Notes: generated from the sequence alone by a model not told the origin. Shown: positions 12,127 through 27,955, counted from the first letter of the stretch. The stretch: 64,000 bases of DNA from Bagarius yarrelli (GCA_005784505.1 VCAZ01000137.1:1-64000); one strand, 5' to 3'. Program-made: numbers and translations.

Positions 12127-15100
12127 ACACCCCTATGGGCAATTTAGAACCGGCAATCAATCTAACATACATGTTACTTAGACTGTGGGAGGAAACTGGA
12201 GAACCTGGAGTAAACCTACACAAGCACAGGGAGAACATGTAAACTCCACACAGAAATATCCCTGCAGGGGAATCGAACCCAGGCCTTTTTTGCTGTAGGG
12301 CAACAGTGTTAAACACTAAGCCACCATGCTGCCCTAAAAGTTTATTCATGTAATTACAATCGTTTTTAGCAGTAATACTGCTAAATATACGACTACCGGT
12401 ACTGGGGGAAGTGGTGGCTCACGGACTATCAACCCAAAGATTGTGGGTTTGATTTTCAGCTCCACCAAGTTTCCACTGTTGATCCCTGAGCAAGGCCCTT
12501 AACCCCCAATTGCTCAGTTGTATAAAATAGATAAATGTAAGTCGCTCTGAATAGGAATGTCCACCAAGTGTTGTAAATGTATTGTTTGTCTGATTGGTGC
12601 TGCGATGATAACGTAGCAATGTGACCATTTAAGAAGTCTGTTGAGTCGTAATAATAAGGATGCCTCTGCTTAAAAAAAAAAAGTCTTATTTTCTTAAAAA
12701 CAAATTTTATTTTATGATTTATCACTACTTGAATTCCACCTGGCCTGTTATCATCATGGCATTGAGGGGTGTGTTAGCCAAAAGGGAAAAGTGGTGGCTT
12801 AGTGGTTAAAGTGTTGGACTGATACCTAAAAGCGTGGGGTTTGATTTCCAGCACCATCAAGCTACCACTGCTGGACCCCTGAGCAAAGACCCTTAACCCC
12901 CAATTGCTCAGTTGTATAAAAGAGATAAATGTAAGTCGCTCTAGATAAGGGCCTTGCTCAGGGGCCCATTGGTCGTAGCTTGGCAGGGCTTGGTGAAATC
13001 AAACCCTGGTTCTCCAATTGGCATTCCAACACCTTAACCACTGAGCTACCACTTCCGTTTGTCTCATCATGAGACTGTTTGTCTTGTCTGTCATCTTTTT
13101 TTCTTCATATTGTGTATAAAGTATTTATATAAAAATAATGCTTACTTGTCTGTACGACCAGAACATAAAATAAATACATTTACTGTCTACCATAATAGAG
13201 TCATTCTGACATTTTTTGTTACTGACAGACTCGCCCCCAATTAAAGAAATTACAGCAATCCTAGTTGCTACACTGTACGTAGTGCACTGCAAGGTAGGAA
13301 TCTTTTGAGGACAGGTTGCAGTGGTTTAATAGTTTATAGAATAGGAAACTGGTAGCACGTTAGTCTTTCATGAAATCTCTTGGCTTTTGTCTTCATCGCT
13401 GAAGTGGAGGCGAGCCAGAAGTAGGTGGAAAAGACATCAACACTCCACTCAAACACGCTTTCTGACCTCCAAGCCGCACTGGCTTAGTAACAAACACCTG
13501 TCAGCTCTCTGAAATAAACGTCAAGTAAACTGACGGTCGACTGTGTCATCAATTTACAGAACGCTGCAATAAACCTGTTAGGACAGGAATAAAGTGCTTT
13601 TAAAATGATTAGACAGACTGCAAGGCCAACAACAAATTCTTCTATGGCACTCATGAGATGCCAGTGATCCAGACCCCCTCTCCACCCTGGACCTGTCTCA
13701 CCCTTCCAGGTGACCCACCTTCGGTTGATGATCACGTTACATCACCATGGTGACTGAGGACACTTCCACTCTACCATGAAGACACTCCAGCTGTTTTCTG
13801 AGGATTTGTGACTATCGTTGCTTACATACACAGTGTGACTGCATAATTCCTGCCATCTGTTTATCACCCAAATGAGGATTCTCTGTTGAGTCTGGTTCCT
13901 CTCAAGGTTCCTTCCTATTACCATCTCAGGGAGTTACAGGATGTGATCATCGGCACATGCTTTGGTATGAATAGGGAAGTGGTAGTTAAGTGGTTAAGGT
14001 GTTGGCCTGCTAATTGAAAGATCAGGGTATGATTCCCAGCACCACCATGTTGCTATTGTTGGGCTCTTGAGCAACACCTGTAACTCCCAACTGTATAAAT
14101 AAAATAAATGTAAGCGGCTCTGAATAGGAACGTCTGCCAAATGCCATAAATGTAAATTTAATCTGTCCACAAGGTGTTGCCACAAGGTGTTGCTGGATCG
14201 GACCCTGTTTAAAAAAATTCAAACAAGTTCATGCAGATTTGTGTTAAAAGGAAATGGTTTGCTATGTGATAAAGCTGATCTGACAGGCTGGCAAGCCAAA
14301 CAAGCAGAATTTTACATCCAGTTTGTTTAACCTCGCCTGTCAGTTGTATCTATAGTAGTTCTGATAGGCCAGTGATGTGCAGTCCGGGTCAGTCAGTCGT
14401 TATTAAATTGTATTAATTCATTCCAGCAGTTCATTCTCTTCATTTCATAGTGTTTCTCTTGCTGCACTGCTTCCAGTACGTGGATGTAGATTTATTGTCC
14501 AATCAGATTTCAGTTTCTATGTGCTGCCATGTTAATCTAATCTGCCTTCAGAATCAGTAGCGCTGCCCGTGGAATTTACACTATATTAGCAGTGCAGATT
14601 GATTATTGGTTAATATTATTAAACACTGTTTCTTTATCCAATCAGATTTTTAAACCCACTTTCCAAGATCCAGTAGCTGGCACATGATGACATCACCATT
14701 TTTTCGTCCTCTGATTGGTTGATCAAAATAAATTCTTACAGCATAGCACATACTAGCAAAAAACATCTGTACATTTAAATTAAAATTTTTACTTCCACAA
14801 TGGTTGACAGAGGAGAAATGAATTTGGTCTCGGAGAAAGTTAAAAAAATACATTTTGAAGGCAGATTTTTCGGAAAAAGTTGTAGATGTTGATGAGAGTT
14901 CGGTTCCCTGAAGATAACTAGCTTGTCTCAGTGCAGGAAAGAGTTTAATCCCCACTTCCAGACCAGCGCCGCCGACCGCTAACATTGACGTACAGCCTTT
15001 AAATGTCTGATATATTTTATTGATATCTGTAATGTTTTTGTGATGTTATATTAATATTAAGATAAATATTGATTCTGAACTGCTCCAGATGTTGTAGGTG

Positions 15101-16894
15101 GTACAGTTGTGGTTGTAGTGTAGAGGTTTGGAGTTGTGTGTTAACGGGTTTCTTGCTTTAATAAAAATGGTTTTTATCCTCAATATGTGAAATGTCTCTC
15201 TGTCTGTAATTCCATGCCGTGTTGTGATAGTGGGGGTATTAAGAGGGGTATCAGTCGGGTAAATCCACACTGAAGGGCCAACTACAAATACACAGCCAGA
15301 CACTGCTGATAGTCAGTGCAGTAAGACAGAAGTTTATCCTTTATGATACCACATCCAATCCATCCATCCAAAAAATATATATTCTGTGCCCAGCAACGAC
15401 AAACTATGGAATCTTCCATCTTCCATCTCAAAAGTTATCAAAAACACATCTCTTCCATTTTACTCTCCTTAACATCATATGAAGAGCTGAAGCCGACATT
15501 TCACACCAGATTAGCTAATTAAACCCAAAACCACTGAGAAATAAAAGGACAGTGTCATTACCCTTTAAATAGACTGGCTTAGATTCCAACCCTAGTCACA
15601 TTTTAATCGACATTTAAAATGTAGCCTTATGCATATGTAGATACAGAACATCACCTTTATTATTCATCACCCTACACATTTTACACCGCTAGAAGATGTT
15701 CATCGAGCTGACCACTACCACTGGTGGTGAAGCATAATAAAAATGTACTCATTCGAATGAATTGCAGCAGGCTTTGACTTGCACAGATTGGGAGTAATTG
15801 GAATTAGAAAGGCTGAAGGTCTGGCTTGACTATGATAAAGAGTGTGAGTCTTTAATTTTTTAGTCACTTTAATTTTTAATCGTTTTACAGACAGTTAGAC
15901 AAATGTAAGCTTGAGTGGGTGAGAAGATAAAACGAAAGCATTTTGAATAATAGAATAGAGAGGCGGAGTTTATTATACTGATCTGGATCAAATGTACAAT
16001 GTACTTTATTGTGTTGTACATTTTAAGTTTTACATCCCTTACAAACAGAAATCCATTATAAACAGTTAAATCCGGAGATTTCTCCATGAGGAAAATACTA
16101 ACACTGGAGACTGCTTCAATAAGTAAAGCACAACTTGGATCAACACATTTCTTTGCAACTGTATAATGGATTTTCTGACCAACAGACTGCAGAATGTTAA
16201 ATTAAATAACATCCTCTCCTCAACCATCATATTGAACACTGGGATTCCACAAGGCTGTGTACTGAGTCCCTTTGCGCGCTCTGTCTACACCCATTTTCTC
16301 AAACCTGTGCATGGTTCTAGTTTACAAATTGCAAACGACACCACAATGATTAGCTGCATCAACAATAATGATGAGTCAGATTACAGGGAAGAAGTACAGC
16401 ACCTGGTCGAGTGGTGCGCTGACAATAACCTGCTCTATAATACCAGTAAGACCAAAAAAAAAAGAAGAGGCAACACACTTACGCCTATTTACATCAACAG
16501 CATGATGAGTAAACATGTTACCAGCTTTAAATTCCTGGGAACCCACATCTATGAGGACTTGTCTTGGTTCTCTAATTAGGATTATGTAAGTATCTCAGCA
16601 CCTCCACTTTCTGAGATTATTGAGGAAGCACCTTTCTCCAGCGATCGTAAAAAACGTCTACTGTTGTGCACTTAACCAGCTGTATCACAGAAATTGCTCC
16701 CTTATGGATCGCAAAGCAGTACAGAGGGTAGTAGAAACAGCCCAACTTCCTGCCATTGAGGACGTCCAGAGGAAGTGGTGTTAAAGCATAAAGCTTGGAG
16801 CATCATCAAGGACACATATCACTCAGCACATAAGCTTCTAATCCTCCCACCCTCTGGGAAAGAATTCAGCTGCCTACAGGCTAAGAGCAGCAGG

Positions 16895-16975
<81 letters not shown>

Positions 16976-18326
16976 CCTTTACTATTGAGTTTTATGGCTA
17001 AAATTAGCAGGTTATTGTTCTTTGTTTTAAAGCATATGAGCTCTCTGACATTGACTCGACTTAAATACTTACAGTATGTGTGTCTGGGATGGATGGTTTC
17101 TGGTTTCTGTTGGTGCTTATTGCTGCATCCCATCTGTTTGACTGTCTCCCTGCTCCATGTAAAGGAGCTCTGTGATGCCCTTGATGCAAAGGGTGTAAAG
17201 GAGAACGTGTGGTATGTTCATCACACATCCTCAGCTCATCTGTGCTTATTCAGCAGCGCAGCCCTGCTGCAGTGATATTGATGGATAAGGCTGACGTCTT
17301 TGCTGGCCACTGATGAAATTCATAACATCCTCGATACATAGTTCCCAAGACTCCTATTTATCATCTTGTCCTTCAGATGCATTGAAGACATCCAACTAGG
17401 GGTTCTTTCTGCCCTTCTGATCGCAAGACTTTAGGTCTGGTAAATAAATTCAGCTTCTATCTTCATATTTAAATACAACAAATGTTCTCTCCTGTGCATC
17501 AGTCTCATGCCTTCAAAGCATTTGATTTACTTTTTGCTAAATAATTCTTTAATTGAATTCTATGGCAGTAGGTTCTTTTATTTTGGCATTAGCCTTGTAA
17601 TCATGCTATAGTGAATAACAAACAATAATATAATTATTATAATACAAGAATAATATACACAAACCTTCAGTTTGCTTTTAAACCATTATTTGCCAGATAT
17701 ATGATATATAAGCAATACTGCAGGAAGTAGGTGTGTTGATGGTGCTGCAGCATCTCTGGCTTGGATTCCTAGAAAGAATTGTAGGCTTTTTTGATTTTTT
17801 TTTGGGACCTCAAATCACCTTGAACACAACCAATCAGAGAAGAAAGCAGATCAAGAGGCTGCAACAGCTTTCCACAGAACATTACTGCAGGATGCGGGGG
17901 TGCTGCAGATGCTGTAGATCCCCTGACTTGAAGTCCTTTATACATTCCAAATGTATTTTTTTAGATTAGATTAAGGGTAATTAATGTGAAAAAAATGATA
18001 GCGCAGTGGTTAAAGTGTTGGACCGCTAATTGTAACATCCGGTTTTGATTCTCAGCATCACTCAGCGGCCAATGCTAGGCCCCTGAATAAGGCTCTTAAC
18101 CCCTAATTGCTTGGTTGAATAAAAAAAGGAATAAAAATGTAAGTCGACTCTGAACAAGGACGTCTGCGAAATGCTGTAAATGTAGATGTTGCACATAGTT
18201 AAAAGGCAACGAAATGCAATAAGCATCTAGCCAGAAGTGCAAGGTAGCAGTGCAGTATAAACAAATGTACTGATATATAAATTATAAATAATAGATATAC
18301 AAAAAAAAGCTATGTATGAATTAAGA

Positions 18327-18417
<91 letters not shown>

Positions 18418-20793
18418 TATACACATATCCCACCACCTCCTCTTCCTAAGATTATTGAGGAAGCATATATATAAATATGTGCAGTGTGTAAGTGAGTAGA
18501 GATGGGTACTGTTCGGAGAAATTTTAAGTGATTTCCGAATTAAGTGTAAATTTATATATATATGGATATGAATAAATTTACAGAAACTCTAAATAAATTT
18601 ATTTAATAATTAGTAGAAACATAAAAATTAATTTACAGCTGGATGAATATGCAGGGAATATATACACACATACCTAAATGAATATACAAATATTATTATA
18701 CATTCTATATCCAGACTATACCGATAAGTGTACAAAGGATGGATACAGTGATATGTTACAGTACTAATGGGTTTATAAGTGTGTGGGGAATTTGACCATG
18801 TAGGGGGGTTAGTGAAATTGAGTTTACTAAGTAGATCATGGTGGGTTGAAAACTGTTTCTCAGCCTGCTGCTCATGGCTTTTATGAAACTGAACCTTCTC
18901 CCTATAGGTAGGAGAGAAAACAGTTGTGTATGTGCGGGGTGATGGGTGTCCTTAATGATGCTGCGAGCCTTAAGCTTCTTGTAGACGTCCTCATTGGCAG
19001 AGAGTGGGGTCCCAATAATTTGTTGTGCGGTTTTTACCACCCTTTGCATATATTTGTGGTCCGACACAGAGCAGCTCCTGTACCAGACTGTGATACAGCT
19101 GGTTAGGATTCTCTCCACTGCATAACGGTAGACGTTCTTGATTATGTCTGTAGAGAGGTGGTCCTTCAGAGGTGGTTTCTGGAAGAAGAGGCGCTGGGAT
19201 GAATTCTTAAGCAGGCAGAAGGTGTTGGAGTGCCAAGTTAAGTCCTCAGAGATGTGGATCCCCAGGAACTTGAAGCTGATATCAGGTTTAGCCATCTTCC
19301 TATTGATGTAGATAGGAAAGTGTGTGATACCTCTTCTTTTCCACAAGTCTACAATGAGCTTCTTGGTCCTACTGGTATTAAGGAGCAGATTATTATCAAT
19401 GCCCCACTCGGCCAAGTGCTTTACCTCTTCTCTGTAGTTTGTCTCATCGTTGTCGCTAATGAGGCTAATCCATGTTGCGTTGTCTGCAAACTTTATTATG
19501 GTATTAGAACCATGCACAGGGCTGCAGTCGTGTATATACAGTGAGAACAGAAAGGGGCTCAGTACACAGCCTTGTGGAACACCAGTGTTTAATACGATGG
19601 TTGAGAAGAGGATGTTATTGATATTGTTATTGTTTTTTTGTAATGAAGCAGGTGCTAGTTGAGAAATTTACTTTGAATGAACCTTGTTGTCAAAAACATT
19701 AAAATAATATGCAATATGAGTAATGCAAATTAAGAAGCACTTTTGTTCTTTGAAAAAATGCTGAATCACTAGTGGCAGGATTAACATCACATAAATAAAC
19801 CGCTACAGAAAAACTTTTTCACGGGCAGAGTGGTATCCTTGTTTTCTTTTCATTTGCAGCGCTTGGACAGTTCAGTAATGTCCTAACGCTTGGCTAAAGA
19901 GCCGAGTAGAAATATAACCTTCCATTCTCAGAGGAATTTTCTTCAGGAGATTTACAGGTGCAGGATTTCCACACAGAGCTGTAAAGTGATGTATCCAATT
20001 TCATTTATCCACTGGGAAACCTCTTACTGGGAAACAACTGGCTTTCCAATATGGCCCTCATCCATACCGAGACAGGTCTGTAGGAGGACAGCAAGTAATG
20101 GCTAATGGAAGTAAAGTGAATCTGCAGGAGTATGCAACTCATTTTTACGTCTATCCTGAGTCTAAAATTGAAATAGGGATGAAGTATTTTTGATGAGTGC
20201 AGTGTGGGGTTTCCTCAGTGGAGCAGAAAGAAATACTCAAGTGTGAAGACAGAACCTTCATGTGTGCATGGACCAAAGATATCCAGACATCTACAATTTA
20301 ATAAAGTCTACAGTATGTATCATTACTACATCATTATTCTATAGGCGTCGTATGGATCCATAGCATATCCTGAGCTCGGGTTACTGTCTGACTGACCTTT
20401 CACATATGTTTCCTATAGATTCTCTGATCATCCCATTATACAGTATTTAAATGTTGACACAGCAGAACACTAAAAAAGTTCCAACCAAATCATCACACTT
20501 CATCTCACTCTTTCTCACTTCATCTCACTTTCTCACCCTTTCTCACTTCCTTTTATTTCGTATCACTCTTTCGCACTTCATCTTACTCTTTCTCACATGA
20601 TCTCATTCAATCTCACTCTTTCTTACTTCATCTCACTCTTTCTCATTTCAACTCACTCTTTTTTTCCACTTCATCTCACTCTTTCTGTCTGATTCAGCTG
20701 TGTTGCCTGCAGCAGAAGGTCAGCAAACACGAGCCTCTCTCGAGGAAACAATGAAGGTGAAAATGACACCTAGCCAATGCTAAACTCATACAG

Positions 20794-20858
<65 letters not shown>

Positions 20859-20936
20859 TTTATCCTGTTTCTATTTGTCTCTTTTTTAATTTCTTTCTCT
20901 CAGACATGCTAAATCTCATTATTTTTCTTTTTCTTA

Positions 20937-20975
<39 letters not shown>

Positions 20976-21105
20976 TACAATCTCTTCACACACTCACACA
21001 CACACACACACCACCACACACACACACACACACACACACATTTATCCTGGTTCTATCTGTCTCTTTTTTAATTTCTTTCTCTCAGACATGCTAAATCTCA
21101 TTTTT

Positions 21106-21204
<99 letters not shown>

Positions 21205-21233
21205 CCTTCTTTCACTCTCTTTTCTTCTTTCTG

Positions 21234-21297
<64 letters not shown>

Positions 21298-24200
21298 TTC
21301 TCTCTCTCTCACTCTCTTCTCTATCTCTCTGTTTCTTTCACTCGAATTTGCATTTTATGTGCAGGGTTATAAAACAAGTAAGTGCTAGTTATTAATATTA
21401 ATAACACTAAAAAACTTAATATTCGCCTTCTTACCCACTTTCCTTAAATATTCCTATAAATGTTAGCCATAAATCACCGGCTTATTGTTTCTATACGCAG
21501 GTTTTTTAAAAAAATTTTTCACTCTAATCACATCTGCAGCATCTGCAATAGCTTTTGGAGATCAGAATCACCGTCTGTGGACATTTCTGCAACTTTCCAC
21601 AAAAATGGTTTCGTCATGTAAACTCGAACCCAAGAGAATAAAAAAAGTCTAGAAAAAGAAAGAATTTTTACCAATCGAAATGAAGGTGGTGTGAGACTAA
21701 CGTTCACTAATGCTTTTCTGCGAAAGAAGAGAAAGAGAGAAAAGAACTATTTGGAAGGATAAAGAGTGTAAAAGGAGCTTTTAGGTTTTAACAAAAGCTT
21801 TTTTTATCTTTGAAACTGACAGAGATGGAATAGATAGAGAAGGGAATTATGCTTGATGTGTAATGTGTGGGATGTGTGAGTGTGTGTAAGTGTGTGTGAA
21901 TGTGAGCTCATCTGCTGGGTGCTGTAAAACATATTTTATTAATACTACACTTTGTTTTCTATAGCTATAGTAGTGTGTATATATTAAGGTTGGGGATGGG
22001 AAAGGATAAAATCTAAAATAAGTAAATATTAGCGATGCTAAATGCATGCTAACTATTGCGTCAGTCAAATATTTATTTAGCATTGGACAAATCATTGTCA
22101 CTGCCAGACGTAAAATAGCTGAGTTAGAACTCAGGGGTGCCGCTGGCAATTTGGGGCCTATGAAAGAATCTGAGACTGGGCCTAGTACCACACCCATTCC
22201 ATACTGTTACTAATAAAAACAGATCTCTGGGGGGCCCCCAAAGTGTGTGGAACCTTTAGAATTATCCTACCTTCCTCTCCCTATTGGTGCCCCATGATTA
22301 AACCTACAGGAATCCTACAGTTATTCAGTATGTAAATATGTCCAGGGTGTCCCCCTCCTGCCTTTCTCTCTTTCAGAGACGGCTGGGACAGACTCCAGCA
22401 GATCCCTGTGACCCCAAATTAGGGAATAATCAGGTATAGAGGATGAATGAATGAATAAATTATTAATATACGACAGCCAGGACTAAATGCTGGCTAGTTT
22501 TAACGCTGCAAATGCAGAAAGCTGAAACTTCATCCTTTTTTAGGTTCTTCGTCTCACTTTATCTGTCTGACTCAGCTGTTTTGCCTATGGCAGAAGGTCA
22601 GCAGATACAGGAGGCCCTCAAGGAAATGAAAGTGAAAAGTGACAAAAATGACACCTAGCCAGTGATAAACTCAAATATTTACAGCATTCGACAGACGTCC
22701 TTATCCAGAAGGACTTACATTTATCTCTTATATACAACTGAGCAATTAGGGATTAAGGGCCTTGCTCAGGGGTCCAGCAGTGGTAAGTTGGTGGTGCTGT
22801 AAATCAAACCCCAATCTTCCAATTACTAAAACACTGTGCTACCACGTTCCGAGACTTACAGACCTGACCCCTGGCTCACTTTCTCTTTGTCTCCCACACT
22901 CTCTCTCTCTCTCTCTGTCTCAGTGGATGTGCATGAAGACACTTCTTTAACTGAAGTTGTTATTGAACATATGAGTCTAATGTGTCCAACAATAACGCTG
23001 GCTCTACAAAGATTATTACAGTCCTAAACTTACTCTTCATTGTAAATGTATTTTTTTGGACTCTTACAGTCTGTATCTATGTCATACAATGCCAAAGGAT
23101 CTGCACGGTTCTGTGTTTCCCTGAAGTCCATCTGTGTGTTTAGACAGGACGTTTAGATTCTCTGGAGGGTTTAAGCTGTGGATTTGGATAATTTGTCTGA
23201 CTCATTCCGGTCATTCTTGTGTTTTTTTCCCACTCATTTTCTGACTTCTCTATGTTCACATTCTTAAGTACCGGTGGATTTCGTCAGTGGGAAAAGCCCT
23301 AATTGCCCTAATTCATCTTCAGCACTGAGTTCATTGCAACACTGTCTTTATTCATTGGTCAGGGCAGATTAGGTTTAATTGGCCTGCCAAGGAAAAGTAT
23401 AGAAATAAGGAAGTGGCAATTATTATAATATCTGAGAGTTTGTGGTAAGATGCTCTAGGTACTTAAAGCATTTTGGTTTGGTCTTCACAGCATTTGGCAG
23501 ACGCCCTTAACCAGAGCCACTTACAATATACTCTGTTACACAACTGAGCGTGCTGGGAATCGAACCCATGTTCTCCAGGTGGTAGTCCACCGCCCTAACC
23601 ACCATGCTACCACTGTGTGGCTTGTGTGCAATAAGTAACATCACTCACCTGTGAGCAGAGATAATAATCACGATGACAACGAATACAAGAGATTTATTGA
23701 GAAACATCCATAAATTGTAGTTTACATTGATCGCATCAGGTTATGAATAGATAAGCAGGTGAACAAAAGGTTATTTACCCTGAATATATACACCCTGAAC
23801 AATAAAACCGAACAGTTTCTCTTTGACTGATACATCTGAATCATGTGACTTTAGCACAAATGAATCATCTGAATCGCACCCCGTCTGCTGTGTCACACAT
23901 TGCATGGATGTGAGCTGCTGTTGGTCGAATGATTATACTGCTCGACTAGAACAAGAAACATGGACCAACTTTCTGATGTAAAAATATAACCCACAATTGC
24001 AAAGCTATCGCATTTCTCTCATCTGAGTCGAGAGGAAAACTGTGATGTTTGTGACCAGGAATAAAAGAGATCTCATGAGGAGCATGAGGACAGAGCACCA
24101 CAGCTCATTACTGAAGCATCTGCCAAAACTTCACAGCATTTATTTATTTAACTTTTCAAAGCATCTCGTGAATGATCTTGCAATGTGCTTGTATATTACA

Positions 24201-27200
24201 GAAACTACCAAATATTACTTTAATTAATTATTATTATAGGCAACAAAATCATAGTATTAAACAGGACAATGAGAGAAAATAAATTGTAAATTAAAATATA
24301 TAATAAAAAGGTTTCACAGGTTAGAACACATGGTGTTGGACTGCTAATTAAAAGATAAGGACTCGATTCCCAGCACCAACAAGTTGCCACTGTTGGGCCC
24401 CTCAGTAAGGCCCTTAACCCCTAATTACTCAATCCTATAAAAATAGGTTAATGTAAGTCCCTCTGGATGAAAAATGTCTGCCAAAATGTTGTAAATGTAA
24501 ATGAAATCCATCTGTTGTCTATAGCCGCTTATTCCCAATCAGGGTGACAGGGATCTGCTGGAGTCTGAGGTTAAAAGCAGGGGGTCACCCTGTACAGATC
24601 ACCAGTCCATCAAAGGGCCAGACACACACACTCACACGGGCAATTTAGAATAACCAATCACTCTAACATACATGTTTTTGGACTGTGGGAGGAAACCGGA
24701 GAACCCAGAGTAAGCACACACAAGCACGGGGAGAACATGCAAACTCCACACAGAAAGCTTCTTATTGTGAGGAAACAGTGCCACCATGCTGCCCATGTTA
24801 TTTCAAGCCTTTTTATTATTCGTATTTTTCTTCGATTTCTGAGATTATAATATAGAGAAAAGCAGAACTAACATGAAGGATCTTCAACCAGTGGCTGTAT
24901 GAGATGAAGGAGAAAGTACAGAGTGTTCATCAGATTCATTTCCTGTTTGGAGAATAGACTCAGACAGACAACAGCGTGAAGTCGTAAAAGTGCTGTTGTC
25001 TGCGATTTATGACCACATGAACGTCTATCCCAGAAATTAGTAAATAAGATGCGGACATGTGATGGGAAGAAGTTTGGTAAAGAAGTGACAGGATCTTGAC
25101 TTTAGTTTTTTACTAAATAAACTCATATTAGATATTAAACATATATACTGTAGAGCAGGTGTGGGTAGTAATGAATTACATTTACTTTAGTAACTTTCCC
25201 TTTTAGAGTATATTTAATAATGTGAACTTTTACTGTTACTCAAGTACATTCATTCATTCATCTTCTATATCGGCTTATTGCCTAATTCGGGGTCACAGGG
25301 ATCTGCTGGAGTCTATCCCAGCCGTCTCTGACAGGGTGAAGGGCAGGAGGGGACAGGAGGGGACACCCTGGACAGGTCACCAGTCCATCACAGGGCCACA
25401 CACACACACACACACACTCACTCCTATGGGCAATTTAGAATCACCAATCAGTCTGACATACATGTTTTTGGACTGTGGGAGGAAACCGGAGAACCCGGAG
25501 TAAACCCACACAAGCACCGGGAGAACATACAAACTCCTCTGTTACTGACAAACGATATTAAATGAGATTTTTTTATATAATTAGTTGTGTATGTATTTTT
25601 CACAAGTCTCACAAGATTTTGGAGAGACTGCTACGAATCTCTCACTTACGTTTAGCGCACGTGAGGAGGATCGATTGTAAATGACAGGTGATGTGATGTC
25701 CATCACAGGACTGGGACTGACTTTACTTTACTTTAATCTGGTTTATAGAATCAGAACAGAGAGACTTTGGAGGGGACGGGATGTAAAAACTCGCCAAGTA
25801 GTTTAAAATTCAGGGTTTTTTGCTTCGTCTCAATCAAATCAGAAGAAACGAGTAACTAATAACTGGAGTAGTTTTTTCATTGAATATTTTTTACTATTAG
25901 TTACCTAATAGTTACACTTACTTGAGTAAATATTGCCGTAAGTTCTTGTACCTTTACTTGAGTATAAATTTTCTTGATACTTGACGCACCCTTTACCCTT
26001 TAGCACTCTGTGGTAAATTAGCATTAGTAAGATAAAAGTGGCTGCTAATAGAGTTTAGCTGAACTAGCTAATCAAGGTGTTGCTAGATAGACTACAGGCA
26101 AACCTACAGGCAAACCTACAGGCAGGTGTGTTGAGGTAAGTTAAAGCTAAGCATTGCAGGCCACCGACCCTCCAGGACCACCGAATCTGGCTCACCCTGC
26201 ATTAATGCCACAACTGTTAATCAGTAATCCAGAAATAAACAACAACTTCGAATTGCTCCAGATAACTCGAGAATAACGCTAGCTAGCATCTGTTTCTATG
26301 TATAGTTGGCATTGAAATGGATCTTATTGTGTTTACGCACAATAAAATATCAATTGAACAAAATTTCAGTCTGTATATGAAATATAGCTGTTCTGGTTAG
26401 CTCGCTAATAGCTATGTAATTTAGTTTATGTTAGCTGCTAGCGGAAATGTAGCTAGCAAAATAAACTGCATTTATGTTTACCTGTTATTTACTAACTAAT
26501 TAACTATTAAATAATTATTCGGTTGTAGTGAAACAAATGTTATAGAATGAAAAGAAATCTGCTTGTGTGTTTCCATGCTATATTTTTTGTGTGTGTGTGT
26601 GTTGACTGGGGACCCCCTGACTGAAATACAGAAGCCTGTGTGGTGTCTATCCTGGTCCTGCTGGGGCATTAGCGATGACCTGCTGACAGAGCAACACACA
26701 CAAACACAAAGACACACACACACATACACACACACACATACACACACACACACACACACAAAACGATCTAGGAGGTCCAGCACTCCCCAATACTTCTCTT
26801 CTACCCCTTTTGCCCTCACACTGCTCTTGTTATACTGAGGCATTCATTTCTCTAAGAACATCCAGTTATATTTATTTATGGCCCAGGCTTTGGATAAAAA
26901 TAAGACCTGATTTACATTTCTGTGTGTGTGAGCGTGTGTGAGTCACTGTTTGCACTGGTCCTTAGTAGGAGCAGTGTTTTACAGAGATTATACTATAGTT
27001 AACATTTTGCATTCTATCATTTCAAGAGCTGTTTAGAAAAAAATTAGGTTTATTAATGGAACCGTGTCCATCCATCCATCCATCCATCCATCCATCCATC
27101 CATCCATCCATCCATCCATCCATCCATCCATTTATCTTCTATACCCGCTTATTCCCTAATTCGGGGTCCCAGGGATCTGCTGGAGTCTATCCCAGCCGTC

Positions 27201-27955
27201 TCTGAAAGGGTGAAAGGCAGGCAAGGGGACACCCTGGACAGGTCACCAGTCCATCACCTGGCCACAGCCACACACACACACATACACACACACACACTCA
27301 CTCCTATGGCAATTAAATATCATTAATCAATGTAATATTTTTCTATTAGATTGATTAATCAATCTATTTTGTCCTTAATATTACCAATAACAGATAAAGA
27401 CTCCATAAGGAATAAAACATTAATGAAGATTCAGTAGATATAAAAAGAGTTCAGTGTAGGTGGACACCAACATATATATTCATTTCTTTTTTACAAACAA
27501 GTAAAAAAATTGATGCACTATCAGAAAGAAAGATATTTATAACTTAGCGATCACTAAAGTGGTAACACAGGTTTTAAGGTGTTGGACTGCTAATTGGAAG
27601 ATTGGTGTCCGATTCTCAGCACTACGAAGCCCCTGAGCAGGGCCTAAAAGAGATAAAAGAGATAAATGTAAGTCACTCTGGATAAGGACGTCCACCAAAT
27701 ACTGTAAATGTAAATGATGTGAAAGCAGCAAACTAAATAATCATTTTATCTCCGTCCATTGAGTTCATTATTTATCGTGCCGTTTTTTACTTCCTTTTCC
27801 GGTCAGTACGTCTACATTGGGTTGTTTTTACTGTGTATAGTGTAAATGCAGATATCGGATACCGATCAGTTTCAAAAGATGATGTAAGCAGGGTTACCAG
27901 AAAAATCTAATCTATAATCATATATAATCAGTCCTGGTGTCAGGTTATAACTAAA

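Noticed and set aside
14650..14985. 111-codon minus-strand frame as a host gene
   Set aside because: It belongs to a repeat with three copies in this window; kept as a finding about the element only.
26496..26843. Val/Cys-rich and Thr/His-rich frames over the CA/GT tracts
   Set aside because: Translations of dinucleotide repeats.
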